Part shown: positions 26,356 through 39,277 of the stretch, in pieces
How positions within the stretch are numbered: position 1 is the first letter of the stretch
Layout of the letters: every line of letters begins with the position of its first letter
The notes under the pieces: generated by a model
The model's database searches: none
The model's input: the letters and a program-made list of their open reading frames with translations, nothing else
What the model was told of the DNA's origin: nothing
Position numbers and translations under genes: made by a program
Assembly (NCBI RefSeq): GCF_000374525.1
Contig: NZ_KB894575.1
Location: 62,001 to 126,000 of the forward strand
DNA from: Amorphus coralli DSM 19760
GTDB lineage: Bacteria > Pseudomonadota > Alphaproteobacteria > Rhizobiales > Amorphaceae
Reading direction: 5' to 3'
Length of the DNA stretch: 64,000 nt

Positions 26356-27195
26356 ATGACCGAGGCGGCAGTGAACGAGGAGCAGATCGAGCTGTGGAAC
26401 GGGCTGGGCGGCAGCGCCTGGGTGGACGCGCAGGAAACCCTCGACCGGATGTTTGCCGGATTCGAGCCGATCCTGGCGGAAGCCGTGCCGGAGGGGCATT
26501 CCGGCCGGGTGCTGGACGTCGGCTGCGGGACAGGGGCAACGGCGCTGGCGGTGGCGCGGCGGCTGGGCCCAGGCGGCGCGTGCGTCGGCCTCGATGTCTC
26601 CGAGCCGATGCTGGCGCTGGCGCAAAGGCGTGCCGCGGAGACCGGTCTGCCGGCGCGCTTCCAGCACGGCGATGCCCAGACGCATGCCTTCGAAGCGGAC
26701 GCCTTCGACGCGATCGTGTCGCGCTTCGGGGTGATGTTCTTCTCCGATTCCGTCGCCGCATTCGCCAATCTCCGGCGGGCGGCGAAGCCCGGGGCGCCGC
26801 TGCGAATGGCGGCGTGGCGCCATCCGAAGGAGAACGGGTTCATGACGGCAGCCGTGCGGGCCGCGGCGCCGCACCTGCCGGGGCGGCCTAGCTTCGATCC
26901 CGACGCGCCCGGCCAGTTCGCCTTCGCCGACGGCGACAAGGTGCGCGCGATCTTGCGCGATGCGGGCTGGGATCGGGTGTCGGTGGAGCCCATCGACGTG
27001 GCGTGCCGCTTCTCCGCGGTCGACCTCGACCTCTACCTCACCCGGCTTGGTCCGCTCGGCCGGCTGGCGGAGGATCTCGATGAAGACACGAAACAGCGGG
27101 CGCTCGCCGCGGCGCGCGAAGGCCTTGCCCCCTATGTCGAGGGCGACGCGGTCCGCTACACGGCGGCGTGCTGGTTGATGGAGGCACGGGCGTAG
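26356..27195 (+). CDS. Class I SAM-dependent methyltransferase
   Basis: 279-residue methyltransferase of the UbiE/COQ5-like class. Motif I is VLDVGCGTGATALAVA (about 50-65), motif II is GLDVSEPMLALA, and the post-motif segment is DAFDAIVSRFGVMFF. The start at 26356 was chosen because upstream in-frame codons lie inside or next to the predicted MerR-type promoter. It is divergent from, and presumably controlled by, the MerR regulator. Substrate unknown; small-molecule or lipid methylation is possible. Confidence 0.85.
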   Translation: MTEAAVNEEQIELWNGLGGSAWVDAQETLDRMFAGFEPILAEAVPEGHSGRVLDVGCGTGATALAVARRLGPGGACVGLDVSEPMLALAQRRAAETGLPARFQHGDAQTHAFEADAFDAIVSRFGVMFFSDSVAAFANLRRAAKPGAPLRMAAWRHPKENGFMTAAVRAAAPHLPGRPSFDPDAPGQFAFADGDKVRAILRDAGWDRVSVEPIDVACRFSAVDLDLYLTRLGPLGRLAEDLDEDTKQRALAAAREGLAPYVEGDAVRYTAACWLMEARA

Positions 27196-27255
27196 GGGCT
27201 GCCGCCGCCTGTCTTCCGGAGGCTTGGGAACGTCGTGAGCCGACGGCCCTCCTGT

Positions 27256-27293
27256 CGAAAAGAAAAGGCCCGCCTCCTGTCGGAAGCGGGCCT
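27256..27293 (-). terminator. Rho-independent terminator downstream of metH
   Basis: AGGCCCGC (27266-27273) pairs with GCGGGCCT (27286-27293). On the minus strand the hairpin is followed by TTTTCTTTTCGAC, so it terminates transcripts leaving metH. It could also act weakly on the convergent methyltransferase transcript. Confidence 0.8.
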
Positions 27294-27310
27294 CGTTAGT
27301 TTCTCAGACC

Positions 27311-27355
27311 GCAAAGCCGCACGGAAAACCGCAAGAGCACTTTTCCTGGCTTTGC
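27311..27355 (-). repeat. Stem-loop repeat, copy A (next to metH stop)
   Basis: Outer arms GCAAAGCC (27311-27318) and GGCTTTGC (27348-27355); inner arms GGAAAA (27323-27328) and TTTTCC (27341-27346). It starts 2 nt after the metH TAA when read on the minus strand. Sequence matches copy B after pyrF almost exactly. Confidence 0.85.
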
Positions 27356-27357
27356 TC

Positions 27358-31080
<3,723 letters not shown>

Positions 31081-31277
31081 TTAAGAATTCCCTCGGTTTC
31101 GGAGCCGGTCGCCGCTGCGCGGCGTCACTGGGCAGCTCCAAGACTTGGTTCGGTTGCACCGGCGAGGCCGGACGGTGTCCCGCTTCGCCGGTGCTTCAAG
31201 ACGTGTGGCCCCGTCCCGGCGGGACGGAGCCGTCGTCGGACGGCCGGACAGGGCCCGGCCGGATGAAGGCGCAAGCG
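31081..31277 (-). other. metF-metH intergenic region with two strong hairpins
   Basis: 197 nt between metF and metH. A 10-bp perfect stem, GCACCGGCGA (31156-31165) with TCGCCGGTGC (31185-31194), and a 7-bp stem, CCGTCCC (31211-31217) with GGGACGG (31221-31227), are visible. No T-run follows either hairpin, and neither the SAH, SAM-II nor cobalamin riboswitch consensus could be fitted. They may be a processing site or an attenuator between the two genes. Confidence 0.45.
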
Positions 31278-32189
31278 CTAGGCGGCGGCCTCGACGGCCT
31301 CGTCGGCGCGGATGCCCAGGAGGTGGCACAGGGCGTAGACCAGTTCCGACCGGTTCATCGTGTAGAAGTGGAAGTCGGTGATGCCACGGGCGTTGAGGTC
31401 GAGAACCTGTTCCGCGGCCACGGCGGCGGCGACCAGGCGACGGGTCTCGGCATCATCGTCCAGCCCTTCGAAACGCCGCTCCAGCCAGTCCGGAACGGTG
31501 GTTCCGCAGGCGGCGGAGAAGCGGGCGACCTGCTTGAAGTTGTGCACCGGCACGATGCCCGGCACGATCGGCAGGGTGACGCCGGCGTTGCGGACCCGGT
31601 TCAGATACTCCTCGAACATGTCGTTCTCGAAGAAGAACTGGGTGATGGCGCGGGTGGCCCCGGCATCTTCCTTGCGCTTCAGGTTGTCGATGTCCTCGTC
31701 CCAGTCGGCGCTGTCGGGATGGCGCTCGGGATAGGCCGAAACGGAGACCTCGAAATCGCCGATCTCGCGGATGCCAGCGGTCAGCTCGGCGCCATTGGCA
31801 TAGCCGCCGGGATGCGGCTCGTAGGCCGTGCCGGCGCCGGCCGGTGGATCGCCGCGCAGCGCCACGATATGTCGGATGCCGGCTTCCCAATAGTCGCGGA
31901 TGACCTCGTTGACCTCGTCCTTCGTCGCACCGACGCAGGTCAGGTGCGCGGCGGGCTTCAGCGAGGTCTCGTCGATGATACGCTTCACCGTCCGATGGGT
32001 ACGCTCACGGGTGGACCCGCCGGCCCCGTAGGTCACGGAGACGAAGCGCGGCTTGAGCGGCTCGAGACGCTTCACGGAGGCCCACAGCGTCTCTTCCATC
32101 GCCTGGTTCTTGGGCGGGAAGAACTCGAAGGAGGCCGAAATCTTCGGGTGGCCGGCCGACGGGCGGCCGAGGGTATTGGTCTCGTTCAT
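31278..32189 (-). CDS. metF: Methylenetetrahydrofolate reductase
   Basis: 303-residue FAD enzyme that makes 5-methyltetrahydrofolate, the methyl donor for MetH. The N-terminal FEFFPPKNQAMEETLW contains the catalytic Glu of the family; VTYGAGGSTRERTH and HLTCVGATKDEV are conserved TIM-barrel strands, and ALRGDPP is the flavin site. ATG overlaps the stop of the upstream ArsR-methyltransferase gene (ATGA). Gene order regulator-metF-metH places the last two steps of methyl supply under one regulator. Confidence 0.97.
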   Translation of the reverse strand: MNETNTLGRPSAGHPKISASFEFFPPKNQAMEETLWASVKRLEPLKPRFVSVTYGAGGSTRERTHRTVKRIIDETSLKPAAHLTCVGATKDEVNEVIRDYWEAGIRHIVALRGDPPAGAGTAYEPHPGGYANGAELTAGIREIGDFEVSVSAYPERHPDSADWDEDIDNLKRKEDAGATRAITQFFFENDMFEEYLNRVRNAGVTLPIVPGIVPVHNFKQVARFSAACGTTVPDWLERRFEGLDDDAETRRLVAAAVAAEQVLDLNARGITDFHFYTMNRSELVYALCHLLGIRADEAVEAAA

Positions 32190-33199
32190 CCGATGGTCTC
32201 CAGGGTTTTGGATGCCTGGCCGGCTGCGATCTGCATGCGTGCGTCGCGGCCGAGCCAGAGGGTGACGGTGAGATCGGCGGGAGATGCGCGCTCCGGCGCC
32301 AGGTCCTCGACGACAACCGTCTCGAGGCCCGCCTGAGCGAGCCAGCCCGACACCTGCTCGTGGGAGAAACCGAGCCGGCGATGGGCGTGGTCGGAGCGGA
32401 GGAATTCCAGGTCGTGGGGCGCGAAATCGACCACCAGCAGACGGCCGCCGGGGCGGACGGCGCGGGCAGCCTCCTCGATGGCGCCAGCCGGATCTTCCAG
32501 GTAGTGGAGCACCTGGTGCAGCGTGACCACATCGTAGGAATCCGGCTCAACCGGAAGCGCGAAGATGTCGCCCTGGCGTACCCGGGCGTGCTGGATGCCG
32601 GCCTTGGCAAGATTGACCCGGGCAACGGACAGCATCGCGGCGCTGGCGTCGATACCCAGGGCCCGCTCGTAGCAGTCGGCGAAGAGCTCCAGCGTGCGCC
32701 CGGTGCCGGTGCCCAGATCCAGCATGGTCTGGAAGGACGCAGCGCCGACCAGGTTGCGCATCGCCGCCTCCACGGCGGCTTCAGGCACGTGCAGCGTCCG
32801 CAGCGCATCCCAGGCATGGGCATTGGCGGCGAAGTAGGCCGACGCGGTCTCGGCGTGCGCGCGCTGGACGGATACGAGCCGCTCCCGGTCGCGGGACAGG
32901 GTCGGATCGGCCGGGTCGAGCTGCGACAGGAGATGATCGACCAGCCGCGAACCGGTGTCGACCTCGGTGAGGCGGTAATAGGCCCAGGCCCCTTCGGGCG
33001 CGCGCACGATCAGGCCGGCATCCGTGAGGAGCTTCAGGTGACGCGAAATGCGCGGCTGGCTCTGGCCGAGGATGGTGGTGAGGTCTTTGACGGTCAGATC
33101 CGCGCCGGCAATCAGCGCAAGGATCCGCAGCCGCGTCGGCTCCCCCGCAGCGCGCAAGCCCCCCACGAGCGCGTCGAGGCCGACCACGCTTTCGGGCAT
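32186..33199 (-). CDS. ArsR-type regulator fused to a SAM-dependent methyltransferase
   Basis: Protein of about 337 residues. The N-terminal ArsR winged helix spans about 15-85 (GEPTRLRILALIAGADLTVK, QSQPRISRHLKLL). A class I methyltransferase domain follows, with LDLGTGTGRTLELFA (motif I, D161), GIDASAAML and VTLHQVLHYLEDP. Start at 33199 or a TTG at 33226. It is translationally coupled to metF. Family knowledge: ArsR regulators of the SahR type control the methionine/SAM cycle in Proteobacteria and sense S-adenosylhomocysteine. The fused fold here could be the ligand sensor rather than an active enzyme. The upstream palindrome is the likely operator. Confidence 0.85.
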   Translation of the reverse strand: MPESVVGLDALVGGLRAAGEPTRLRILALIAGADLTVKDLTTILGQSQPRISRHLKLLTDAGLIVRAPEGAWAYYRLTEVDTGSRLVDHLLSQLDPADPTLSRDRERLVSVQRAHAETASAYFAANAHAWDALRTLHVPEAAVEAAMRNLVGAASFQTMLDLGTGTGRTLELFADCYERALGIDASAAMLSVARVNLAKAGIQHARVRQGDIFALPVEPDSYDVVTLHQVLHYLEDPAGAIEEAARAVRPGGRLLVVDFAPHDLEFLRSDHAHRRLGFSHEQVSGWLAQAGLETVVVEDLAPERASPADLTVTLWLGRDARMQIAAGQASKTLETIG

Positions 33200-33242
33200 C
33201 ACGTCCTGGGGGCTTTCGGTTGCCAAGGTCTCTCTCGGATCA

Positions 33243-33280
33243 GTTGAACTCGATATAAAGATATCTTTATACGTTGAACT
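33243..33280 (-). promoter_or_regulatory. Operator: 18-bp palindrome flanked by direct repeats
   Basis: TATAAAGATATCTTTATA (33254-33271) is a perfect palindrome, flanked on both sides by the direct repeat GTTGAACT (33243-33250 and 33273-33280). It lies 55 nt upstream of the ArsR-methyltransferase start, in an AT-rich island within very GC-rich DNA. It is the obvious binding site for the ArsR domain and likely contains the operon's promoter. Confidence 0.75.
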
Positions 33281-33519
33281 GAACAGAGGCAAGGGGGCGA
33301 GCGCCCCTGGCGGGAAAATGTCCCTCGGTGAAAGGATGGCGCCGGAGCACGGCTCCACACCGCGTATGCTCGGACGGGGGACGCGATGGACACGTCCGTG
33401 GACGGTGGCGCCGGATCAAACGCCAGGTGCCGCGCGCCCGGAGGACGGGCGGGTCCGGGGCCCGTCGGACGCGCCGGACCCGCCGGCGGTGGCGCCTCTC
33501 CCGGTCTCGGGCACGGGCG
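33281..33519. other. Intergenic region upstream of the met operon operator
   Basis: GC-rich sequence between the operator and the 3' end of the next minus-strand gene. No open frame with coding character, RNA gene, repeat or terminator could be supported. Confidence 0.5.
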
Positions 33520-33903
33520 TCAGTCGTAGGCGATCTCGTTGTCGCCGAGATAGATGTTGCTGGCGTCGCAGACGTCGATGGAGATCGGCTGGTCGAGCAC
33601 CTCGCCGCCGCCCTCCGCCGCCCAACCGACCCTCAGCAGCTGGTCACAGGCGCCGCTGTCGGCGGTGAATTCGGCCACCGCGCTCTCGCCGGGCTCCAAA
33701 TCGTCGCCGAGCCAGTTGGCGCTCCAGCCGCTGCCGTCATTCGTGTAGAACCCCACGACCACGTTGCCGTCGGTGTCGTTGTGGATCTCGAAAAAGCCTT
33801 CCGAGCCGGTCCCCTGGGCGAATGCCGGGGCCGGCGCCGCCGCGACGAACGCGGCGACCGCGGCGACCGCGGCGACCGCCATGTGAGCAATCGAGGTCTT
33901 CAT
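33520..33903 (-). CDS. Small secreted protein of unknown function
   Basis: 127-residue protein with a signal peptide ending APAFA-QG (cleavage near 29). The mature domain resembles small stress or adhesion-type beta proteins: FFEIHNDTDGNVVVGFYTNDG, then an acidic segment with two Cys (GACDQL and DVCDAS) likely bonded. The signal peptide region is coded by a 9-bp tandem repeat (about 33850-33880) giving VAAVAAVAA, a possible site of length change. The family is not identified. Confidence 0.7.
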   Translation of the reverse strand: MKTSIAHMAVAAVAAVAAFVAAAPAPAFAQGTGSEGFFEIHNDTDGNVVVGFYTNDGSGWSANWLGDDLEPGESAVAEFTADSGACDQLLRVGWAAEGGGEVLDQPISIDVCDASNIYLGDNEIAYD

Positions 33904-34023
33904 GTCAGCCTCCTCCAGCCGATCCGTGTCGGATCGGGGAGAAGTCTAGCGGTTTCCGCCGCGCCCCGTCGCCGAAAAGCCCGGGGGCGCGCCGATCCCG
34001 ACATCGCTCTTCCCCCGCGTCGC

Positions 34024-35394
34024 CTAAAACGCGTAGTCGGTGAAGACGTGGTCGAGATTGCCGCCCCACTCGCCGCGATACTGGTCCAGCATCCGCTCCG
34101 CCATGGTCCGGCCGGAGGCGATCACCTCCTCCGCCGGGGCCAGGAATTGGGTCTCGTCGTTGCCGGCGCTGTTGAGAAGAGCGCGGCGTTTCAGGCCCTC
34201 GCGGGCGAGGCCCACCATGTCGCGGGCGACGTCCAGAACCGGCCGGCCGGCCACCGAGGCCCCCAGCCCCTCGCGCGGGACCGCGTCGCGGACCGCCTGG
34301 CGCTCCTCCGCGCTCCAGTCCTTCACCATCTGCCAGGCCTGGTCGAGGATGCCGTCGTCGTAGAGCAGGCCGACCCAGAGCGCGGGCACCGCGCAGATGC
34401 GCCGCCACGGTCCGCCATCGGCACCGCGCATCTCAATGAACTTCTTGAGGCGGACTTCCGGGAAGATGGTCGAGACGTGGTTGGTCCAGTCGCCCATGGT
34501 CGGCAGTTCGCCGGGCAACTGGGGCAGCCGGCCTGCCATGAACTGGCGGAAGGTGCTGCCGGTGACGTCGATGTAGCGATCGCCGCGCTTCACGAAATAC
34601 ATCGGCACGTCGATCACCCAGTCGACATAGGCCTCGTAGCCGAAGCCCTCGTCGAAGGCGAAGGGCAGCATGCCGGTCCGATCGGCATCGGTGTCCTTCC
34701 AGATCTCCGACCGGAAGGAGAGGAAGCCGGAGGGTCGACCATCCAGGAAGGGCGAGTTGGCGAACAGCGCGGTGGCGATGGGCTGCAGCGCCAGCCCGAC
34801 GCGCATCTTGCGCACCATGTCGGCCTCGCTCGCATAGTCGAGATTCACCTGGATCGTGGCGGTCCGGTACATCATGTCGAGGCCGAGCGTGCCGACCTTC
34901 TTCATGTACTCCGTCATGATGTCGTAGCGCTGCTTGGGCATGCGCGGCATGTCAGACCGCGACCAGGTCGGCGCCACGCCCATTCCCAGGAAGCCAAGGC
35001 CGAGCGGTTTGGCGACCTCGCGCACCTGGGCCAAGTGGGCGTTTGCCTCCCGGCAGGTCTGGTGCAGGGTTTCCAGCGGCGCGCCGGAGAGCTCGAACTG
35101 GCCGCCCGGCTCCAGGCTGATGGCGCCGCCGGCCACCGGATCGGCGAGGCCGATGATCGCATCGCCATCGTAGATCGGCTCCCAGCCGAGGAGCGTTTCC
35201 ATGCCCCTCAGCAGCGCGGCGATGCCGTTCGGCCCCTCGTAGGGCGCCGGTGCGTGCGTGCCGTGCACGAAGCCGAACTTCTCGTGTTCGGTGCCGATGC
35301 GGAAGGCCGCCGGCTCCTTTTCGCCGCTTGCGATCCACGCGGCGAGCGTGTCCCGGTTGTCGAGCGGCGTATCGTCAGTGGTGTCGCGAGCCAT
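34024..35394 (-). CDS. gshA: Glutamate-cysteine ligase (plant/alphaproteobacterial type)
   Basis: 456-residue enzyme that makes gamma-glutamylcysteine, first step of glutathione synthesis. Conserved blocks: RIGTEHEKFGF (substrate binding), ISLEPGGQFELSGAPLETLHQT, RTATIQVNLDY, NSPFLDGRPSGFLSFRSEIW and FIEMRGADGGPW. This set marks the class shared by plants and alphaproteobacteria, unlike the E. coli class. Downstream of rsmE on the same strand. Glutathione is also the cofactor for the formaldehyde dehydrogenase at the right edge. Confidence 0.96.
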   Translation of the reverse strand: MARDTTDDTPLDNRDTLAAWIASGEKEPAAFRIGTEHEKFGFVHGTHAPAPYEGPNGIAALLRGMETLLGWEPIYDGDAIIGLADPVAGGAISLEPGGQFELSGAPLETLHQTCREANAHLAQVREVAKPLGLGFLGMGVAPTWSRSDMPRMPKQRYDIMTEYMKKVGTLGLDMMYRTATIQVNLDYASEADMVRKMRVGLALQPIATALFANSPFLDGRPSGFLSFRSEIWKDTDADRTGMLPFAFDEGFGYEAYVDWVIDVPMYFVKRGDRYIDVTGSTFRQFMAGRLPQLPGELPTMGDWTNHVSTIFPEVRLKKFIEMRGADGGPWRRICAVPALWVGLLYDDGILDQAWQMVKDWSAEERQAVRDAVPREGLGASVAGRPVLDVARDMVGLAREGLKRRALLNSAGNDETQFLAPAEEVIASGRTMAERMLDQYRGEWGGNLDHVFTDYAF

Positions 35395-35531
35395 GGGAAT
35401 CCGGCCAATGTCTGTCTTTGGCCGCGGACATTAGCCGGGCCCATCCATCGAAACAAACGAGTTCTGGTCACGGATTCGACACGGGATTCCGATCGATCGC
35501 GCGGACACGGCCGGACGGCTCCGCAAGGCCG

Positions 35532-36281
35532 TCAGCGCCAGTCGCCCAAAGCGGACTGAAGAACCGCCAGGGCGGCCACGGCGGCGGTGTCGGCGCGCAG
35601 GATGCGCGGCCCCAGCGAAATGGCGGTGACGGCCTCGTGAGCGGCAAGCGCCGCACGCTCCTCGTTGGAAAAGCCGCCCTCCGGCCCAATCAGAAGCGCC
35701 AGCGGACCCGGTCCGAGCCGGGCAAGCGCCTCCACCGGGTTGGCGATGGCCGCGCCCTCATCGCAGAAGACGAGACGACGGCCCGGCTCGCGCGCCGCCC
35801 AGCCGTCGAGCAGACGATCCAGCTTGAGCGGATCGTCCACGGCCGGCACCGCGATGACGCCGCACTGCTCGGCCGCCTCCACCACGTTGGCGCGCATGCG
35901 CTCCAGGTTGATGCGGCTTGCCTGGGTGTGCTGCGTGTAGACGGGCGCGAGCCGACCGGCGCCCATCTCCACCGCCTTCTGAACCATGTAGTCGAGGCGG
36001 GCGTGCTTCAGTGGCGCGAACAGGTAGACGAGATCGGGCAGCGGCTCCTGCGGACGCAGGCACTCCTCTGCCACGAGGCTTGCGGATTTCTTCGCCAGCG
36101 CGTCGGTCCTTGCGCGCCATTCGCCGTCGCGGCCGTTGAACACGAGGACGGTCGCGCCCTGCCCCAGCCGCATGACGTTCTTCACGTAGTTGGTGCGGGC
36201 CGCGTCGAGAGCGATCGCGGCATCCGGCGCGAGCGCGTCCTCGACGAACAGGCGGGGGGTGGTGAAATCGTAGCGGGCCAT
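35532..36281 (-). CDS. rsmE: 16S rRNA (uracil-1498-N3)-methyltransferase RsmE
   Basis: 249-residue SPOUT-class methyltransferase. The N-terminal PUA-like part has [16 protein letters not shown]; the SAM knot is formed by [15 protein letters not shown] (about 200-214) and [19 protein letters not shown] near the end. Start at 36281 gives the family N-terminus ([12 protein letters not shown]). Located between gshA and divergent xseA, an arrangement common in related bacteria. Confidence 0.95.
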   Translation of the reverse strand: MARYDFTTPRLFVEDALAPDAAIALDAARTNYVKNVMRLGQGATVLVFNGRDGEWRARTDALAKKSASLVAEECLRPQEPLPDLVYLFAPLKHARLDYMVQKAVEMGAGRLAPVYTQHTQASRINLERMRANVVEAAEQCGVIAVPAVDDPLKLDRLLDGWAAREPGRRLVFCDEGAAIANPVEALARLGPGPLALLIGPEGGFSNEERAALAAHEAVTAISLGPRILRADTAAVAALAVLQSALGDWR

Positions 36282-36439
36282 TGCGGCATGTCCTCCGGCG
36301 CGGGCATTGTGCCCACTTAGTTCCTGGCGCCTCGATCGAAAAGAGCGGTTTGCGGCCGGCCTGCCGGCGCTTCTAGAGTGGAGCCGTCGATCGCCGGTCC
36401 GATTCGACCCCGAAGCCCCACCCATCGCGGACACGTGCC

Positions 36440-38014
36440 ATGGCGCCCGAAAGCCCGACCACGATTGCCACCAACGCCGCCGAGTTCACCGTCTCGGAGA
36501 TTGCCGGTGCCATCAAGCGCTCGGTGGAGGACCAGTTCGGCTACGTGCGGGTGCGCGGTGAGGTCTCCGGCTATCGCGGGCCGCACTCGTCGGGCCACTG
36601 CTATTTCTCGCTGAAGGACGAGCGCGCCCGGCTGGAAGCGGTAGTCTGGCGCGGCACCTTTTCCAAGCTGAAGTTCAAGCCGGAAGAGGGCATGGAGGTG
36701 ATCGCCACCGGGCGCATCACCACCTTCCCCGGCGCCTCGAAGTACCAGATCGTCATCGACGCCATCGAGCCGGCCGGGGCCGGCGCGCTGATGGCGCTCT
36801 TGGAAGCCCGGCGCAAGCAGTTCGCCGAGGAGGGCCTGTTCGACGCCGACCGCAAGGTGCGGCCGCCCTTCCTGCCGCGGGTCATCGGCGTGGTGACGTC
36901 GCCCACCGGCGCGGTGATCCGCGACATCCTGCACCGGCTGACCGACCGCTTTCCGGTCCACGTGCTGGTCTGGCCCGTCCGGGTCCAGGGCGAGGAATCC
37001 GCCGGCGAGGTGGCCGCCGCCGTCGCCGGCTTCAATGCGCTCGCCCCCGGCGGCACCATCCCGCGGCCGGACGTGCTGATCGTGGCGCGCGGCGGCGGCA
37101 GCCTGGAAGACCTCTGGGGCTTCAACGACGAGAAGGTGGTGCGCGCCGTCGCCGCCTCGACGATCCCCCTCATATCGGCGGTGGGCCACGAAACCGACAC
37201 CACGCTCATCGACTTCGTCGCCGACATGCGGGCACCGACGCCGACGGCCGCCGCGGAGATCGCGGTGCCGGTGCGATCGGAACTGCTGGCGATCGTCGAC
37301 GATCGGTCGCGCCGCCATTTCGCGGCGCTCAGGCGGCTCCTGGAAGGTCGCCGCTCGGAGGTAAGGGCGCTCGCGCGCGCCCTGCCCGGCCCGGCGGATC
37401 TCGTTGCGCCGTCGCGGCAGCGCTTCGATCTGGCCACGGCGCGCCTCGGCCATGCCCTGGCGCGCGCCACGGCGTCGCATCGCCGCCGCCTGGACGGCGC
37501 CTCGGCCCGGCTGAGGCCGGCAAGCCTCGACCAGGCGGTGAAGCGCCAGCGGCGGTCGTTGCAGGATCTGCATCTGCGTGCCGGCCAACGGCTCGTCCTC
37601 GAGACCCGACGCGCGCGTCGCCAGTTCCAGCAGTGCGGAGAGCGGCTGACGCCGGCCACGCTGACCCGGGCGGCCACGACCCAGCGCAAGGCGCTCGACG
37701 ACGTGGCGCGTCGGCTGGAGCCTTGCTATCGCCGCACCACGGGCACGCGACGCGACCGGCTCGATGCCGCCTGGAAGCTGGTCGAAGCGCTGTCCCATCA
37801 GGGCGTTCTGGCGCGCGGTTTCGCGCTGGTGCGCGACGACAAGGGCCGGGCGGTGACCCACGCAGGCCTCGTGGCGCCCGGACAGGCGCTGACGCTGACC
37901 TTCGCCGACGGCGATGTGGGCGCCGTGGCCTCGGGCGGCGGCGCTGGCCGACCGCAACCGAAGCCGAAGCGATCCGGTCCGAAGGACCCGAGCGACCAGG
38001 GCCAGCTTCTCTAG
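36440..38014 (+). CDS. xseA: Exodeoxyribonuclease VII large subunit
   Basis: 524-residue subunit of the single-strand-specific exonuclease. An OB-fold domain spans about 10-105 ([27 protein letters not shown] in parts, [18 protein letters not shown]). The nuclease domain has [23 protein letters not shown] and the catalytic [16 protein letters not shown]...[17 protein letters not shown] region, then a long helical segment rich in Arg. C-terminal tail is Lys/Pro-rich. Divergent from rsmE. Confidence 0.96.
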   Translation: MAPESPTTIATNAAEFTVSEIAGAIKRSVEDQFGYVRVRGEVSGYRGPHSSGHCYFSLKDERARLEAVVWRGTFSKLKFKPEEGMEVIATGRITTFPGASKYQIVIDAIEPAGAGALMALLEARRKQFAEEGLFDADRKVRPPFLPRVIGVVTSPTGAVIRDILHRLTDRFPVHVLVWPVRVQGEESAGEVAAAVAGFNALAPGGTIPRPDVLIVARGGGSLEDLWGFNDEKVVRAVAASTIPLISAVGHETDTTLIDFVADMRAPTPTAAAEIAVPVRSELLAIVDDRSRRHFAALRRLLEGRRSEVRALARALPGPADLVAPSRQRFDLATARLGHALARATASHRRRLDGASARLRPASLDQAVKRQRRSLQDLHLRAGQRLVLETRRARRQFQQCGERLTPATLTRAATTQRKALDDVARRLEPCYRRTTGTRRDRLDAAWKLVEALSHQGVLARGFALVRDDKGRAVTHAGLVAPGQALTLTFADGDVGAVASGGGAGRPQPKPKRSGPKDPSDQGQLL

Positions 38015-38096
38015 CGCGCCCGCGCGCACGATCCCTCTTGCTCCATCTCCGCTTTGCAGGTTTCCTCCACACACCCAATCGTCGGGAGGTTGCCGG

Positions 38097-39251
38097 ATGG
38101 ACTTCGCCCTGTCGGAAGAGGACAGCCTTATCGCCGAGACCGCGCGGCGCATCGCCGAGGAGCGGCTGGCTCCGCTTGCGGAAGCGCTCGACCGGGGCGA
38201 GGGCCGGGACGGCTTTCTCGACAACCTGAAACTGCTCGCCGGTCAGGGCTTCATGGGCCTGAACGTGTCGGCCGATCACGGCGGCACGGAAGCGGGCACG
38301 ACGGCGTTCGCCCTCTCCATCGAGGCGTTTGCCCGGACCTGTGCCTCCACCGCCGTGACGGCGTCGGTCACCAACATGGTCGGCGAGATCATCCAGGCCG
38401 TGGGCAGCGACGAGCAGCGTGGCCGCTACCTGCCGCCGCTCTGCGACGGAACCTATCCCGCCGGCGCCTTCTGCCTGACGGAGGCGGGCGCCGGGTCGGA
38501 TCCCGCCTCCATGAAGACCCGCGCGGTGATGGACGGCAACGAATGGGTGCTGAACGGCGCCAAGCTCTACATCACCTCCGCCCCCTATGCGGGCATCTTC
38601 GTGGTCTGGGCGATGACCGATCCGGACGCGGCGAAGGGCAAGGGAATTTCCTGCTTTCTGGTGGAGGCGGGCACGGCCGGCATGACCATCGGCAGGCCGG
38701 AGAGAAAGCTCGGGCAGACCGGCTCGGCCACCTGCGAGGTTTCGTTCGACGACTGCCGCATCCCGGCGGATGCCCTGATGGGCCGGCTCAATGACGGCTT
38801 CCGGATCGCCGTCTCGGAGCTGGCCGGCGGGCGCATCGGCATCGGTGCCGCCGCACTCGGCATCGCCCGGGCCGCCATGGATGCGGGGATCGCCTATGCG
38901 AAGGAGCGCAGGCAGTTCGACCGCTCCATCGCCGACATGCAGGGCATCCAGTGGATGATCGCGGACCGGGAAACGGAGCTGGAGGCGGCGCGGCTGCTGA
39001 TCCTGCAGGCGGCCTGGCTGAAAGACCGGGGCCAGCCGTTCGCGCGCGCGGCCTCCATGGCGAAGCTCTATGCCAGCGAAGCCGCGCAGCGCGCCACCTA
39101 CACCGCGCTGCAGATCCACGGCGGTGCCGGCTATCTGAAGGACTATCCGGTGGAGCGCTACAGCCGCGACGCACGGATCACCACGATCTACGAGGGAACC
39201 AGCGAGATCCAGCGGCTCATCATCGCCCGGGACATTCTCGCCAACGCCTGA
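38097..39251 (+). CDS. Acyl-CoA dehydrogenase
   Basis: 384-residue flavoprotein that oxidises an acyl-CoA at the alpha-beta bond. Signatures: CLTEAGAGSDPASMKTRA (FAD/substrate loop), GRIGIGAAALGIARAAMD, YAKERRQFDRSIADMQGIQWMIAD and the C-terminal QIHGGAGYLKDYPVERYSRDARITTIYEGTSEIQ, shown in parts, which holds the catalytic Glu in IYEGTSEI. GGAGGT precedes the ATG at 38097. Substrate chain length or branching cannot be assigned. No electron-transfer flavoprotein genes nearby. Confidence 0.92.
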   Translation: MDFALSEEDSLIAETARRIAEERLAPLAEALDRGEGRDGFLDNLKLLAGQGFMGLNVSADHGGTEAGTTAFALSIEAFARTCASTAVTASVTNMVGEIIQAVGSDEQRGRYLPPLCDGTYPAGAFCLTEAGAGSDPASMKTRAVMDGNEWVLNGAKLYITSAPYAGIFVVWAMTDPDAAKGKGISCFLVEAGTAGMTIGRPERKLGQTGSATCEVSFDDCRIPADALMGRLNDGFRIAVSELAGGRIGIGAAALGIARAAMDAGIAYAKERRQFDRSIADMQGIQWMIADRETELEAARLLILQAAWLKDRGQPFARAASMAKLYASEAAQRATYTALQIHGGAGYLKDYPVERYSRDARITTIYEGTSEIQRLIIARDILANA

Positions 39252-39277
39252 GACGGGCGGGCGCAGCCGGGACGGTG

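Noticed and set aside
31081-31277. SAH, SAM-II or cobalamin riboswitch before metH
   Set aside because: Hairpins are present but none of the conserved core sequences of these riboswitch classes could be placed.
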